DNA of 51,823 nucleotides from an uncultured Anaerobutyricum sp. (GTDB taxonomy: Bacteria; Bacillota; Clostridia; Lachnospirales; Lachnospiraceae), in assembly GCF_934307085.1 (NCBI RefSeq), contig NZ_CAKRCF010000019.1:1-51823 (forward strand), written 5' to 3'. The translations under genes and the position numbers were made by a program. Positions 43,696 to 51,823 of this stretch are shown one piece after another. The notes beneath the pieces were generated by a model that saw only the letters and a list, made by a program, of their open reading frames with translations, had not been told where the DNA came from and searched no databases. Positions within the stretch are counted from its first letter, which is position 1. Each line of letters opens with the position of its first letter.

Positions 43696-44577
43696 ATGAT
43701 TCAAGATATTTATCCACATAAATTAGATAATCATTATGATATAAATGCAGTACCAGATATGGACAGTATTGTTTTATATTTTACGGAGGAAGGCGTTCTT
43801 CACCGGCTTAATCAATATAAGGAGTATGACAATTATCTCTTTTTCCCTACTGTTCGTGACTTTACTAGTAATACTGACACCACAGACACGGATGAATTTC
43901 CTTTCGAGACTAATGCCCTTACTTATCTGTTTTCTGTTGATGATTCCCATTACTTTTTATTAGAAAAAGAACCTGCTCATCTTCCAGTAGGATATGTTTT
44001 TGCTCCTATTAGAAAACTTCGAACAAAAGAAGTTCATCCGAAGTATCGTATTTTTGCAGGAATTACTGGCTTTCAGCTTAATAATTGGTATAAGAATAAT
44101 CGTTTTTGTGGTCGTTGTGGAAATAAAACAATTCATTCTAACGCGGAACGGGCTTTAAAGTGTCCATCTTGTGGTCATGTTATTTATCCAAGAATTGTAC
44201 CGGCTGTTATTGTGGGAATTTGCAATGGTGATAAAATTCTTGTAACAAAATACCGTACTGGTTTTTCTCATTATGCTCTTGTAGCCGGTTTTACAGAAAT
44301 TGGAGAAACTTTAGAAGAGACTGTTCAAAGAGAAGTTATGGAAGAAACCGGGCTTCGTGTAAAGAATATCCGCTATTATAAGTCACAGCCATGGGGAATT
44401 GTTGATGATATTCTTGCTGGTTTTTACTGTGATGTAGACGGCGATACTGAAATTCATATGGATGAATCTGAATTAAAACTTGCCGAATGGAAAAAGAGAG
44501 AGGACATTATACTTCAACCTGATGATTTCAGCCTGACAAACGAAATGATGTTAATGTTTAAAAAAGGAAAACAATAA
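43696..44577 (+). CDS. nudC: NAD(P)H/NAD-capped RNA pyrophosphatase
   Basis: 293 residues. A zinc ribbon CGRCGNKTIHS followed by CPSCGHVIYPRIVPAV precedes a Nudix domain with GFTEIGETLEETVQREVMEETGL and the NudC-type SQPWGI. It hydrolyses NADH and removes NAD caps from RNA. A GCAGGAGG ribosome site precedes the ATG. It is monocistronic. Confidence 0.93.
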   Translation: MIQDIYPHKLDNHYDINAVPDMDSIVLYFTEEGVLHRLNQYKEYDNYLFFPTVRDFTSNTDTTDTDEFPFETNALTYLFSVDDSHYFLLEKEPAHLPVGYVFAPIRKLRTKEVHPKYRIFAGITGFQLNNWYKNNRFCGRCGNKTIHSNAERALKCPSCGHVIYPRIVPAVIVGICNGDKILVTKYRTGFSHYALVAGFTEIGETLEETVQREVMEETGLRVKNIRYYKSQPWGIVDDILAGFYCDVDGDTEIHMDESELKLAEWKKREDIILQPDDFSLTNEMMLMFKKGKQ

Positions 44578-44642
44578 TTCACACTTCAAATTGAAAAACA
44601 GCATAATAAACCGGGATTCTCTGTTCTATTTTTCAAAAACAA

Positions 44643-44684
44643 AAATTGAGAAGACTTCTGCTACACTGCGATTCTTCTCAATTT
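44643..44684. terminator. Bidirectional terminator between nudC and the DAACS gene
   Basis: AAATTGAGAAGA (44643-44654) pairs perfectly with 44673-44684. T-rich DNA follows on the plus strand (TTTCGTTTCTTAT) and a run of T (TTTTTGTTTTTG) on the minus strand. The genes converge here. Confidence 0.7.
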
Positions 44685-44782
44685 CGTTTCTTATCCTATA
44701 TATTCTGTTATGTTAGCTATTTCAACAGATATAGCGTATTTTCTTTGGAAGCATTTTCCCTTTCCTGTAGCAACCTCAAAAG

Positions 44783-46006
44783 TTATGCCTCTAAATCAAT
44801 TTGTTCCTGAAGCACGACGCATCCTGCCATATCTCCGATTACATTGACACAAGTTGCACCCATATCACATAGCGTATTGATACTAATATAGACACCCATA
44901 ACACCAGCTGGAAGTCCTGCCATTGTTGCAAGTGCAGCGAAAGATGCGATTGCACCTCCTGGGATTCCTGGTGTTCCTACGGAAAGAAGGACATTCGCTA
45001 ACAGAACAAGTATCATCATGGAAATGCTGACATTTACATTACATGCATTGGCAAAGAATATGATCATAAATGACATTAAGATAGATACCGCGTCCATATT
45101 TACTGTTGCGCCAAGTGGAATTGTGATACTAGATACCTGATTGGACACACCAAGTTCATCTTCTACACACTGTTTACTTAATGGAATTGTTGCAGAACTA
45201 GAACAGGTTCCAAACGCATTTAACGCTGCGGGCATGATTGCTCGGAAGAAACGAATCGGATTTGTCTTTCCAAGTACTTTTACTGCGGCTCCATATACCA
45301 CTAATGCAAATCCAAAGAATGCAATATATAAAATCACAAGCTGTGTCGCTAAAGATACGATTGTTTTTGTTCCATTTGCTTCTACTACCGGCACAATCGT
45401 ACAAAATACTCCAATTGGAGTAAAATACATGACTGTACTGATAATCTTAAGACACACTTCGTTCAGAGAATCAATTACTTTTAATAATGGCTCCCCTTTT
45501 TCACCGATCGCAATTAATGTAAACCCGATAATTAATGAAAATACAAGTACCTGTAGCATATTTCCCTCTGCAAATGCTTTCACTGGATTAGAAGGAATCA
45601 AGCTCTTAACTGTATCTAAAATACTGTCCATTTTTGTTGCCTGAATATCGGATGTTGCCATCTCAAACTTAACACCTCGTCCAAGATGAATCAGTCTTGG
45701 GATAATTAATCCCATAAAACTTGCAATTGCTGTCGTACACAGGAAAAACAGCATCGCTGCTCCGGTAATCTTTCCTGTTGTCTTTGCATTTCCTATACCA
45801 GAAATTCCCATTACAATAGAACAAAATACTAATGGAAAAATCATCATGTTCAGTGCATTCATATAAATGCTTCCTAATGCACTTGTCGCAGTCAACACAA
45901 CTTCAAACTTATCTGCCAGAAATAATCCTGTCAGAATTCCAAGAATCAGTCCGACAAAAATCGCTCCTGTAATGTGCTTTCTGTACCATTGATAAAAACC
46001 TTTCAT
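44783..46006 (-). CDS. Dicarboxylate/amino-acid:cation symporter (DAACS family)
   Basis: 407 residues with eight membrane segments and two re-entrant loops. The family motif is AFGTCSSSATIPLSKQC (Ser-rich HP1 loop). MDAVSILM carries the NMD-type sodium-binding signature with the preceding GATVN, and GTPGIPGGAI forms HP2. Substrates are glutamate/aspartate, C4-dicarboxylates or serine/threonine; the sequence does not decide. Two identical 16-bp palindromes upstream suggest a specific repressor or activator. Confidence 0.9.
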   Translation of the reverse strand: MKGFYQWYRKHITGAIFVGLILGILTGLFLADKFEVVLTATSALGSIYMNALNMMIFPLVFCSIVMGISGIGNAKTTGKITGAAMLFFLCTTAIASFMGLIIPRLIHLGRGVKFEMATSDIQATKMDSILDTVKSLIPSNPVKAFAEGNMLQVLVFSLIIGFTLIAIGEKGEPLLKVIDSLNEVCLKIISTVMYFTPIGVFCTIVPVVEANGTKTIVSLATQLVILYIAFFGFALVVYGAAVKVLGKTNPIRFFRAIMPAALNAFGTCSSSATIPLSKQCVEDELGVSNQVSSITIPLGATVNMDAVSILMSFMIIFFANACNVNVSISMMILVLLANVLLSVGTPGIPGGAIASFAALATMAGLPAGVMGVYISINTLCDMGATCVNVIGDMAGCVVLQEQIDLEA

Positions 46007-46044
46007 CTCTTTGTACTCTCCTCACTTTTCTTGTTGTAAAAATC

Positions 46045-46125
46045 TATATCTTTAGATATACAAACCAGAATTATAAGTTGCTTGGTTTAACAACTATTTC
46101 GTGAAAATTTATATCTTTAGATATA
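46045..46125 (-). promoter_or_regulatory. Two identical palindromic operators before the DAACS gene
   Basis: TATATCTTTAGATATA occurs at 46045-46060 and again at 46110-46125, 65 bp apart, each with AAAA on the left and CAA on the right. Identity of the 16-mers and their position 40-120 bp ahead of the start indicate a paired regulator site. Confidence 0.65.
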
Positions 46126-46153
46126 CAACCCCGTAACAATCTACAAAACAAAT

Positions 46154-46228
46154 CCAGAGCATGTTTGAAAATGCTTTCTGCAAATTATGGCGTGCAGATT
46201 GCCCTTTGATTTTCCAAACACGCTCTGG
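46154..46228. repeat. Full copy of the AGAGCGTGTTTGAAAAA palindromic repeat
   Basis: CCAGAGCATGTTTGAAAA (46154-46171) pairs with CCAGAGCGTGTTTGGAAAA read from the other strand (46210-46228). An inner hairpin CTGCA / TGCAG encloses ATTATGGCG. Single arms of the same family lie at 16018, 23517, 31964 and, more diverged, 37571. Confidence 0.65.
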
Positions 46229-46327
46229 CTTCCTTGCCGTATTTTATAGAATTGCTCTAGAAATTAGTGTATACCAAAATGAAAGTTGCGTCAATGATTC
46301 TTTCATGAATGAATGCTATTAGAAATA

Positions 46328-46563
46328 CTATTTCAAATACTGCTCAACATGTTCCAGACCATCGATCTTGTCCTCTACATAGCGGGTTGGCACCCGTCCA
46401 AGAATCACATAATAGTTTTACATGCTCATGGTAAGGTTAACAAATGAGAAAAGAGTTGGCACCCGTCCAAGAATCACATAATAGTTCTTGCTTATCAGAT
46501 TGGTATTCATGCTTTCTACTATCCGGTAAGCAAACGAAACTGATAATCCAAAGAGTTCTGCAT
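46328..46563 (-). pseudogene. Small gene with frameshift and a 69-bp internal duplication
   Basis: An AGGAGG site (plus 46571-46577) and ATG at 46563 start MQNSLDYQFRLLTG and then hit a stop. In another frame RIVESMNTNLISKNYYVILG continues to RVPT, a stop, then the 32-bp sequence coding NYYVILGRVPT recurs (46386-46417 and 46455-46486, 69 bp apart). It ends RYVEDKIDGLEHVEQYLK. Removing the duplication and frameshift would give a protein of about 55-60 residues. It is unrecognised. A second short remnant (ending SASTEYMKR) lies just upstream at about 46590-46670. Confidence 0.5.
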
Positions 46564-46763
46564 AATCAGTACCTCCTGTATTTTGAATATTTATCTCTTC
46601 ATATACTCTGTACTGGCAGATACAAAATCGGACATCATTTTCCGAAATTTATCAAATTTTCTTGTTTTTTAATTCTCCATCAGTGTGATTACTGTGTCAT
46701 GGAGTTTAAGCTCATCGAAAATAAAGAACCTTTCTGTGGTATCTGTTTTCTAAATGCAGGCAA

Positions 46764-46815
46764 CAAAAAAACAGTCTGCCTTGACGAAAATCACTTCAAT
46801 CAAAACAAACTGTTC
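46764..46815 (-). terminator. guaA terminator
   Basis: On the minus strand AACAGTTTG pairs with CAGACTGTT (one G-U), helped by inner TTGA / TCAA, and runs into TTTTTTTG. It lies about 175 nt past the guaA stop. A weaker hairpin (AAAGCC / GGCTTT, about 46952-46975) is closer to the gene. Confidence 0.6.
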
Positions 46816-46989
46816 TTCATATTTACTCTAATTTTATTTTATGAGATTAACTGATTTCACGAAATTTGCAGGTAAATCTGGAATATAAACAAGAGAAAAA
46901 AATATTTTTTAAACTCCATTTGCACTCCATTTGGTCTTTTCGACATCCCGCAAAGCCTTTATTTATGGGCTTTTCCGCAATTTTTCAAG

Positions 46990-48537
46990 CTACTCAAACT
47001 CAATCGTTCCCGGCGGCTTACTCGTCAAATCATAGAATACTCGATTGACTCCTTTAACCTCATTAATAATTCGGTTCATAACTTTGTTCAGAACTTCATA
47101 TGGAATCTCTGCGGATTCTGCGGTCATGAAGTCGATGGTCTTTACGGCGCGGAGTGCTACTGCGTAATCATAGGTTCTCTCGTCGCCCATTACGCCAACG
47201 GAGCGCATATTTGTGAGTGCGGCAAAGTACTGATTGATTTCCTGGTCAAGACCTGCATTTGCGATTTCTTCGCGATAGATAGCGTCGGCATCCTGAACAA
47301 TCTGTACTTTTTCGGCGGTTACTTCGCCAATGATTCGGATTCCGAGTCCTGGACCTGGGAACGGCTGACGGAATACTAACTTTTCAGGGATTCCGAGTTC
47401 CAGACCTGCTTTTCGTACTTCGTCTTTGAAGAGATCACGAAGTGGCTCGATAATCTCCTTGAAATCAACGTAATCAGGAAGTCCTCCTACGTTGTGGTGG
47501 GACTTGATCACTGCAGATTCACCGCCAAGACCACTTTCTACAACGTCTGGGTAAATGGTTCCCTGTGCGAGGAAGTCTACTGCCCCTATCTTCTTGGCTT
47601 CTTCTTCGAAAATACGGATGAATTCTTCTCCGATTATCTTACGTTTTGCTTCTGGTTCAGTTACGCCTGCTAACTTATCGTAGTATCTCTGCTGCGCATT
47701 AACACGAATGAAGTTTAAGTCGAACTGTCCTTCCGGTCCAAATACGCTTTCTACTTCGTCGCCTTCGTCTTTACGGAGAAGACCGTGATCTACGAATACA
47801 CAAGTTAACTGCTTACCGATGGCTTTGGATAACAAACCTGCTGCTACGGATGAATCTACTCCACCAGAGAGGGCAAGTAATACTCGTCCATCGCCTACTT
47901 TTTCACGAATTTCTTTTACGGTATTCTCTACAAACGCATCCATCTTCCAGTCACCTGCACATCCACATACGTTTAATACGAAGTTGGATAACATCTTCGT
48001 TCCTTCTACTGTATGAAGTACTTCCGGATGATACTGGATTGCGTATAAGCCTTTGTCTGCATTCTCTGCGGCTGCTACTGGGCAGTCTGCAGTATGTGCA
48101 CTGATTTCGAATCCTGGTGCTACTTTGGAAATATAATCAAAGTGACTCATCCAGCAAATAGTCTTTTCAGATACGTCTGCAAAGATTTTAGAATCTTTTT
48201 TATCTACTAATACCTCTGTTTTTCCGTACTCACGTACTGGAGCTGCCTCTACCTTGCCACCAAGGATATGCATCATCAGCTGTGCGCCATAGCATAAACC
48301 AAGAACAGGGATTCCCAGTTCAAAGAGTTCCTTTGTGTAAGTTGGGGAATCTGGCTCATAACAGCTATTTGGTCCGCCAGTTAAGATGATTCCCTTTGGA
48401 TTCATGGCTTTGATTTTTTCGATATCTGTTTTATAAGAATAGATCTCACAGTATACATTGCACTCGCGGACACGGCGTGCAACAAGCTGATTATACTGTC
48501 CACCGAAATCTATTACTATAACGGTTTCTCTTTTCAA
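46990..48537 (-). CDS. guaA: GMP synthase (glutamine-hydrolysing)
   Basis: 515 residues, normal length. It converts XMP to GMP with ATP and glutamine. The N-terminal class I amidotransferase has the nucleophile in [13 protein letters not shown] and the His/Glu pair in YHPEV. The ATP pyrophosphatase P-loop is [15 protein letters not shown]. The C-terminal dimerisation domain ends [11 protein letters not shown], the standard signature. It follows the EamA gene by 32 nt on the same strand, so the two probably share a transcript. No purine or guanine riboswitch is apparent in that short gap. Confidence 0.97.
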   Translation of the reverse strand: MKRETVIVIDFGGQYNQLVARRVRECNVYCEIYSYKTDIEKIKAMNPKGIILTGGPNSCYEPDSPTYTKELFELGIPVLGLCYGAQLMMHILGGKVEAAPVREYGKTEVLVDKKDSKIFADVSEKTICWMSHFDYISKVAPGFEISAHTADCPVAAAENADKGLYAIQYHPEVLHTVEGTKMLSNFVLNVCGCAGDWKMDAFVENTVKEIREKVGDGRVLLALSGGVDSSVAAGLLSKAIGKQLTCVFVDHGLLRKDEGDEVESVFGPEGQFDLNFIRVNAQQRYYDKLAGVTEPEAKRKIIGEEFIRIFEEEAKKIGAVDFLAQGTIYPDVVESGLGGESAVIKSHHNVGGLPDYVDFKEIIEPLRDLFKDEVRKAGLELGIPEKLVFRQPFPGPGLGIRIIGEVTAEKVQIVQDADAIYREEIANAGLDQEINQYFAALTNMRSVGVMGDERTYDYAVALRAVKTIDFMTAESAEIPYEVLNKVMNRIINEVKGVNRVFYDLTSKPPGTIEFE

Positions 48538-48569
48538 AGATGTTCCTCCTGTCTTTTATCATTTATCTT

Positions 48570-49496
48570 TTATTCTACAACATTTTCCGTGTGCTTTCTA
48601 CCCCCAATGGAAAAAAGTTTTTTCTTTTGCTCCGATAAAAGCAAGCCGCCAAGTACTAAAATGATTCCTAAACCGGAAAGGAAGGTTATTTTCTCATGTA
48701 AAACGATAACTGAGGCTACCGCTGTGACTACTGGTGCGAGGTAAATATACACGCTTGTTTTGATTGCTCCAAGGATTCTTACTGCCAGATTCCATGTCAC
48801 AAAACAGATGGCGGATGCCCCAAGTCCCAGATAGAAAATGTTGAATATGTACGCTGGTGTTGAGAATCGGTATAAGTCCCATTTGAAATCAAAGATATAT
48901 AATGCTGGAATCATAAATAAAATGCCATAGAAAAAGGTTCTTCTTGTTGTCTGAATAACAGAATATCCAAAACCTCCTATTTTTTTAGAAAGGACTGCAT
49001 AAAATGACCAGACCATCGCTGCACCAACGGACAAAATATCTCCTATCATATTCAAATGCATTGTTGTTCCGCTAAAGCTAATGAGAGAAATGCCAATCAA
49101 TGCAATAACGCATCCTATAAAAAATACCGGTCGTAGCTTTCCTTCTTCTTTTAAGAAAATACGTGCTGTTATCGCTGTAAACACTGGTGCAACTGAAACG
49201 ATAACGCCGACATTTGATGCCTGCGAATAGGTAAGCGCGATATTTTCCATTAAATAGTACAAGGTCATTCCGGTAAGCCCTGCCCCCGCAAAAGTCAGCT
49301 CCTGCTTCCAGCTTTTAAATGGCAGGCGGTGTGGATTCATAATCCACAGTAAAATAAATCCCATGACAAAACGGAAAAACAAAATCTCTACTGGCTGAAA
49401 TGCCCGAAGCAAAATTTTTGTAGAAATGAATGTTGTTCCCCAGATAAAAATCGTAAAAATGGCAATGACGTGACCAAATGCTTTTTTATTTTCCAT
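48570..49496 (-). CDS. EamA/DMT-family transporter
   Basis: 308 residues with ten membrane segments in two EamA repeats. The first begins HVIAIFTIFIWGTTFISTKILL and has PVEILFFRFVMGFILLW; the second has LSVGAAMVWSFYAVLSKKIGG and YIYLAPVVTAVASVIVLHE. It is probably a drug/metabolite exporter of unknown substrate. It leads the transcript into guaA, so a purine-related compound is thinkable, but nothing in the protein shows that. Confidence 0.9.
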   Translation of the reverse strand: MENKKAFGHVIAIFTIFIWGTTFISTKILLRAFQPVEILFFRFVMGFILLWIMNPHRLPFKSWKQELTFAGAGLTGMTLYYLMENIALTYSQASNVGVIVSVAPVFTAITARIFLKEEGKLRPVFFIGCVIALIGISLISFSGTTMHLNMIGDILSVGAAMVWSFYAVLSKKIGGFGYSVIQTTRRTFFYGILFMIPALYIFDFKWDLYRFSTPAYIFNIFYLGLGASAICFVTWNLAVRILGAIKTSVYIYLAPVVTAVASVIVLHEKITFLSGLGIILVLGGLLLSEQKKKLFSIGGRKHTENVVE

Positions 49497-49606
49497 ACTT
49501 TCCTCCTCTTTAATTTTTATAATTTCCTCTTATTTTAAATACACTCTCACTATTGTATCTCAAACTTGTAAAAAAGTCATGAGTGAAAAAATATTTTTAT
49601 TTTGTG

Positions 49607-49663
49607 TTGACATTTTCTCGTCCCGTGTGTATTATTGTATTAATCACTTAGTACAATAATACA
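49607..49663 (+). promoter_or_regulatory. Promoter and GntR operator of the ABC operon
   Basis: TTGACA (49607-49612), a 17-nt spacer and TATTAT (49630-49635). TGTATTATTGTA (49628-49639) and its exact inverse (49652-49663) cover the -10 and the transcription start. This is where a YtrA-type GntR repressor, encoded first in the operon, would bind. Confidence 0.85.
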
Positions 49664-49713
49664 GGATTTTATTGCAAGGAACTTATTACATTTTCCTGCA
49701 AAATAGAATTGTA

Positions 49714-49782
49714 GACTTGCAGAGATGCGTGTCATGCATTGCATGACACGCATCTCGCAGCAAGAATGCCGGGGCATTCTTG
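49714..49782 (+). other. Two strong hairpins in the GntR-ABC leader
   Basis: GAGATGCGTGTCATGCA pairs with its exact inverse around a single base (49722-49756), extended by CTTGC / GCAAG. It is followed at once by CAAGAATGC / GCATTCTTG (49761-49782). The CAAG bases can belong to either hairpin. No T-run follows; the AAAGGAGGTG ribosome site is 19 nt further on. Confidence 0.6.
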
Positions 49783-49818
49783 AATGTAAGTGTTGATAAC
49801 TTAAAGGAGGTGTTATAA

Positions 49819-50190
49819 ATGTCTTGGAATCTTGACTCCAGCCGTCCAATTTACGCTCAGATTATCGAGAAAGTATCGCTGGATATTGTATCAGGCAAAT
49901 ATCAACCAGGTGACAAACTTCCTTCGGTTAGAGATTTAGCTGCACAGGCAGGGGTGAACCCAAACACGATGCAGAAAGCTCTTTCCGAATTAGAAAGGGA
50001 GAATCTGGTTCATTCCGCAAGAACAAGCGGACGATTTATTACAGAGGACAAAACTATGATTGAAAAAATGAGAGAGGAACTGGCATCCAGCCAAATCAAG
50101 GAATTTCTTAATAAAATGTCACAGATGGGATTTGATTATGAAAAAACTATCACTTTACTTGAAAAACTCGGAAAGGAGAATCAGAAATGA
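49819..50190 (+). CDS. GntR-family (YtrA-type) transcriptional regulator
   Basis: 123 residues. A winged helix (DSSRPIYAQIIEKVSLDIVS, then GDKLPSVRDLAAQAGVNPNT, then RENLVHSARTSGRFI) and a short helical dimerisation tail, the YtrA subfamily layout. It overlaps the ABC ATPase by 4 nt. It is expected to repress its own operon through the inverted repeat at the promoter, releasing it upon envelope or antibiotic stress as in related systems. Confidence 0.93.
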   Translation: MSWNLDSSRPIYAQIIEKVSLDIVSGKYQPGDKLPSVRDLAAQAGVNPNTMQKALSELERENLVHSARTSGRFITEDKTMIEKMREELASSQIKEFLNKMSQMGFDYEKTITLLEKLGKENQK

Positions 50191-50885
50191 GTACGATTCT
50201 GGAATGTAAAAATCTATCAAAAAAATATGGTCGCAAACAGGCACTCGACAGCATTACTCTTTCCTTAGAATCCGGCAGAATTATTGGTCTTCTCGGACCA
50301 AACGGAAGTGGAAAAACTACTTTAATCAAATTAATCAACGGATTACTCGCCCCAACAGAAGGAGAACTTTTTATCAATGGAAATACCCCTGGAGTCGAAT
50401 CGAAAAAAATCGTCTCCTACCTCCCAGAGCGTACTTACTTAGATGAAACACAGAAAGTTTCAGAAGCAATTACATTATTTGAGGACTTTTATGAAGACTT
50501 CGACAGAAGCCGGGCAATTTCTATGTTAGAAAAGTTAAACATTGATTCTAATGCCCGAATCAAAACCCTATCAAAAGGAACAAAAGAAAAAGTACAGCTA
50601 ATCCTTGTCATGAGCCGCCGTGCTAAACTTTACTGTCTCGACGAGCCGATCGCTGGAGTGGATCCCGCTGCAAGAGATTACATTTTAAGTACGATTATCA
50701 ATAATTACGAACCCGATTCCACCATCCTCATCTCCACACATCTTATTTCTGACGTGGAAAATATTTTGGATGAAGTTGTTTTTATCAAAAACGGACATAT
50801 CGTCCTGAAAAATGATGTGGAAGATATTCGTTTTAATCAGGGAAAATCAGTGGATGTATTATTCCGGGAGGTATTCAAATGTTAG
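50187..50885 (+). CDS. ABC transporter ATP-binding protein
   Basis: 232 residues. Walker A is GPNGSGKTT. The signature motif is atypical, KTLSKGTKEKVQLILVMS (in place of LSGGQ), usual in the YtrB/BcrA-like group. Walker B is LYCLDEPIAGVDPAARDYI with the switch His in STHLISDVE. Overlaps of 4 nt with the regulator and 7 nt with the permease show a single translation-coupled operon. Confidence 0.94.
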   Translation: MSTILECKNLSKKYGRKQALDSITLSLESGRIIGLLGPNGSGKTTLIKLINGLLAPTEGELFINGNTPGVESKKIVSYLPERTYLDETQKVSEAITLFEDFYEDFDRSRAISMLEKLNIDSNARIKTLSKGTKEKVQLILVMSRRAKLYCLDEPIAGVDPAARDYILSTIINNYEPDSTILISTHLISDVENILDEVVFIKNGHIVLKNDVEDIRFNQGKSVDVLFREVFKC

Positions 50886-51700
50886 GAAAATTATTTAAAT
50901 ACGAATGGCGCTCTATTTCAAAGCTTCTACTGCCAATTCATGGATTCGTGTTATTATTTGCCCTCTTATCCCGCTTTTATTTTACAATAAGCGGAGGAAC
51001 AGACGCTTTATTAAACACAGATTCCACTATCATAGGCACATTGACAATGCTTCTTATTTTTGCTCTTGTCATTATCATTTCAAGTATTGCTATCTTTACT
51101 TATATATATTGTGGCTATCATTTTTATAAAAATGTATTTACCGACCAGGGCTACCTTACAAATACCCTGCCTGTAACACCAGCACAGCTTTTACTTTCAA
51201 AAGAACTTGCTGCTTTACTATGGCTTCTTATTGACGTTGTAGTTATTAGCATATCTATCTTTATTTTGGTAGGAAGTACAGAGCTTTTCTCTAACTTTGG
51301 TATTTTCTGGAGCACTCTGATGCGCTATGCAAGCCAGACACCGCTCTTTACAACATTAATTATTATTGCTCTTGTTCTAGCACCATTCCTGGTAATTGGT
51401 ATACTGTTTTTCAGTATCACACTTGGAAACCTTGCCTCCAGCCACAAAGTACTTGCTTCCATTGGGGCATATGTCGGAATTTATGTTCTTCAGCAGATAT
51501 TTGGATTAATCCAGCTTGCAGTCTGGGGATACTTCGGCAGCACTACAATTATGCGAGTAAATATTTACAGCAATAACTACTCCTTTGAAACTTTCCTTAA
51601 TCCAATTCTGATTACAGGACTTATATTTAATATTATTCTGATAGTCGTATGCTGGATGGGAAGTAAATACATCATGACGAAGAGACTGAATCTTCAATAG
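50879..51700 (+). CDS. ABC transporter membrane protein
   Basis: 273 residues with six membrane segments (for example LPIHGFVLLFALLSRFYF, TLTMLLIFALVIIISSIAIF and LITGLIFNIILIVVCWM). It has the YtrC/YtrD-like layout and the conserved GYLTNTLPVTPAQLLLSKEL cytoplasmic loop typical of exporter permeases next to YtrA-type regulators. It is the last gene of the operon and is followed within 30 nt by a class II hairpin element. Confidence 0.9.
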   Translation: MLGKLFKYEWRSISKLLLPIHGFVLLFALLSRFYFTISGGTDALLNTDSTIIGTLTMLLIFALVIIISSIAIFTYIYCGYHFYKNVFTDQGYLTNTLPVTPAQLLLSKELAALLWLLIDVVVISISIFILVGSTELFSNFGIFWSTLMRYASQTPLFTTLIIIALVLAPFLVIGILFFSITLGNLASSHKVLASIGAYVGIYVLQQIFGLIQLAVWGYFGSTTIMRVNIYSNNYSFETFLNPILITGLIFNIILIVVCWMGSKYIMTKRLNLQ

Positions 51701-51727
51701 AGAAATTCTGATTTGTCGGTTTGAACA

Positions 51728-51823
51728 GACGCCGCCAAGGAAAAGTAGTAGCTGGATTGCCAGAAGTACTATTGAAAAGAGAGATGAAATAATAGCCCAT
51801 TTTGAGCTGTTGTGCTAAACGTT
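51728..51823 (+). repeat. Hairpin element H, class II, cut by window edge
   Basis: GACGCCGC (51728) followed 43 nt later by ATTGAAAAGA (51771) mirrors element G (34050 and 34094, 44 nt). The part in between includes a nested hairpin (TAGTA/TACTA around CTGG/CCAG). The closing arm should lie just beyond the window. The orientation relative to the upstream ABC permease equals that of G relative to bioB. Confidence 0.6.

Noticed and set aside
46386..46486. Two 32-bp direct repeats 69 bp apart, resembling a minimal CRISPR
   Set aside because: Only two copies, no cas genes, and both copies translate in frame to the same peptide within a decayed small gene.
46444..46854. Plus-strand ORF of 136 codons
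   Set aside because: It lies opposite the remnant gene and the guaA terminator, has no ribosome site and its composition is non-coding.
48538..48569. Purine or guanine riboswitch ahead of guaA
   Set aside because: Only 32 nt separate guaA from the preceding gene, too short for an aptamer.

Overview
The window looks like a chromosomal segment of a low-GC, strictly anaerobic Firmicute, most probably a gut Lachnospiraceae. This rests on AT-rich codon use, strong Shine-Dalgarno sites, a rubredoxin-tailed flavoprotein, an AAA-ATPase/PD-(D/E)XK protein of a kind common in that family, a secreted Ig-like repeat protein and an orphan microcompartment shell gene. No tRNA, rRNA, CRISPR array, intact insertion sequence or prophage was seen.

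Layout. 1-3.3 kb: a secreted Ig-like repeat protein cut by the left edge, with a small upstream gene. 3.3-8 kb: an AgrC/LytTR-type signalling locus (response regulator, GHKL kinase, then two tandem membrane proteins that look like inactivated sensor kinases). 8-11 kb: a Ser/Thr kinase gene that has lost its catalytic core, behind a large unknown gene. 11-20.4 kb: an AAA-ATPase/nuclease-fold protein, purC, nth, a flavin reductase-rubredoxin protein, ftsH, and an ECF sigma/anti-sigma pair whose sigma gene appears to start with CTG. 20.6-25.5 kb: a four-gene overlapping operon with a YgjP-like metallopeptidase, a small MITE-like element, tcdA and a class II glutamine amidotransferase. 25.6-31.6 kb: two translationally coupled glutamate-cysteine ligase-like genes, a SorC regulator and CstA. 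32-37.5 kb: a zinc-phospholipase-like protein, BirA-controlled bioB, an HPt protein, a GGDEF-REC-HD-GYP protein and the BMC shell gene. 37.7-51.8 kb: an NSS transporter, a very large RND permease with a coiled-coil insertion, nudC, a DAACS symporter, gene remnants, guaA, an EamA transporter and a GntR-controlled ABC operon.

The most unusual feature is not a protein. Immediately after the stop codons of many genes lie long, near-perfect inverted repeats. Four of them (after purC, the 336-residue gene at 20.6 kb, cstA and the NSS transporter) share conserved unpaired motifs (GACTTTAGTCGC on the 5' side, GCTCCGAGGCCAC on the 3' side in the sense of the upstream gene). Their outer and inner stems differ in sequence but stay complementary. 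All four have the same orientation relative to the upstream gene. Several related loci end in a short terminal repeat, TTACTATTTAATTC, that overlaps or abuts the host gene's stop codon. A second class (after bioB and after the ABC permease) shares a different core. They behave like a family of 3'-end RNA or mobile hairpin elements.

Regulation can be read directly at several places: good -35/-10 promoters with inverted-repeat operators precede the LytTR locus, sorC, cstA, bioB, the BMC/NSS divergent pair and the GntR-ABC operon.
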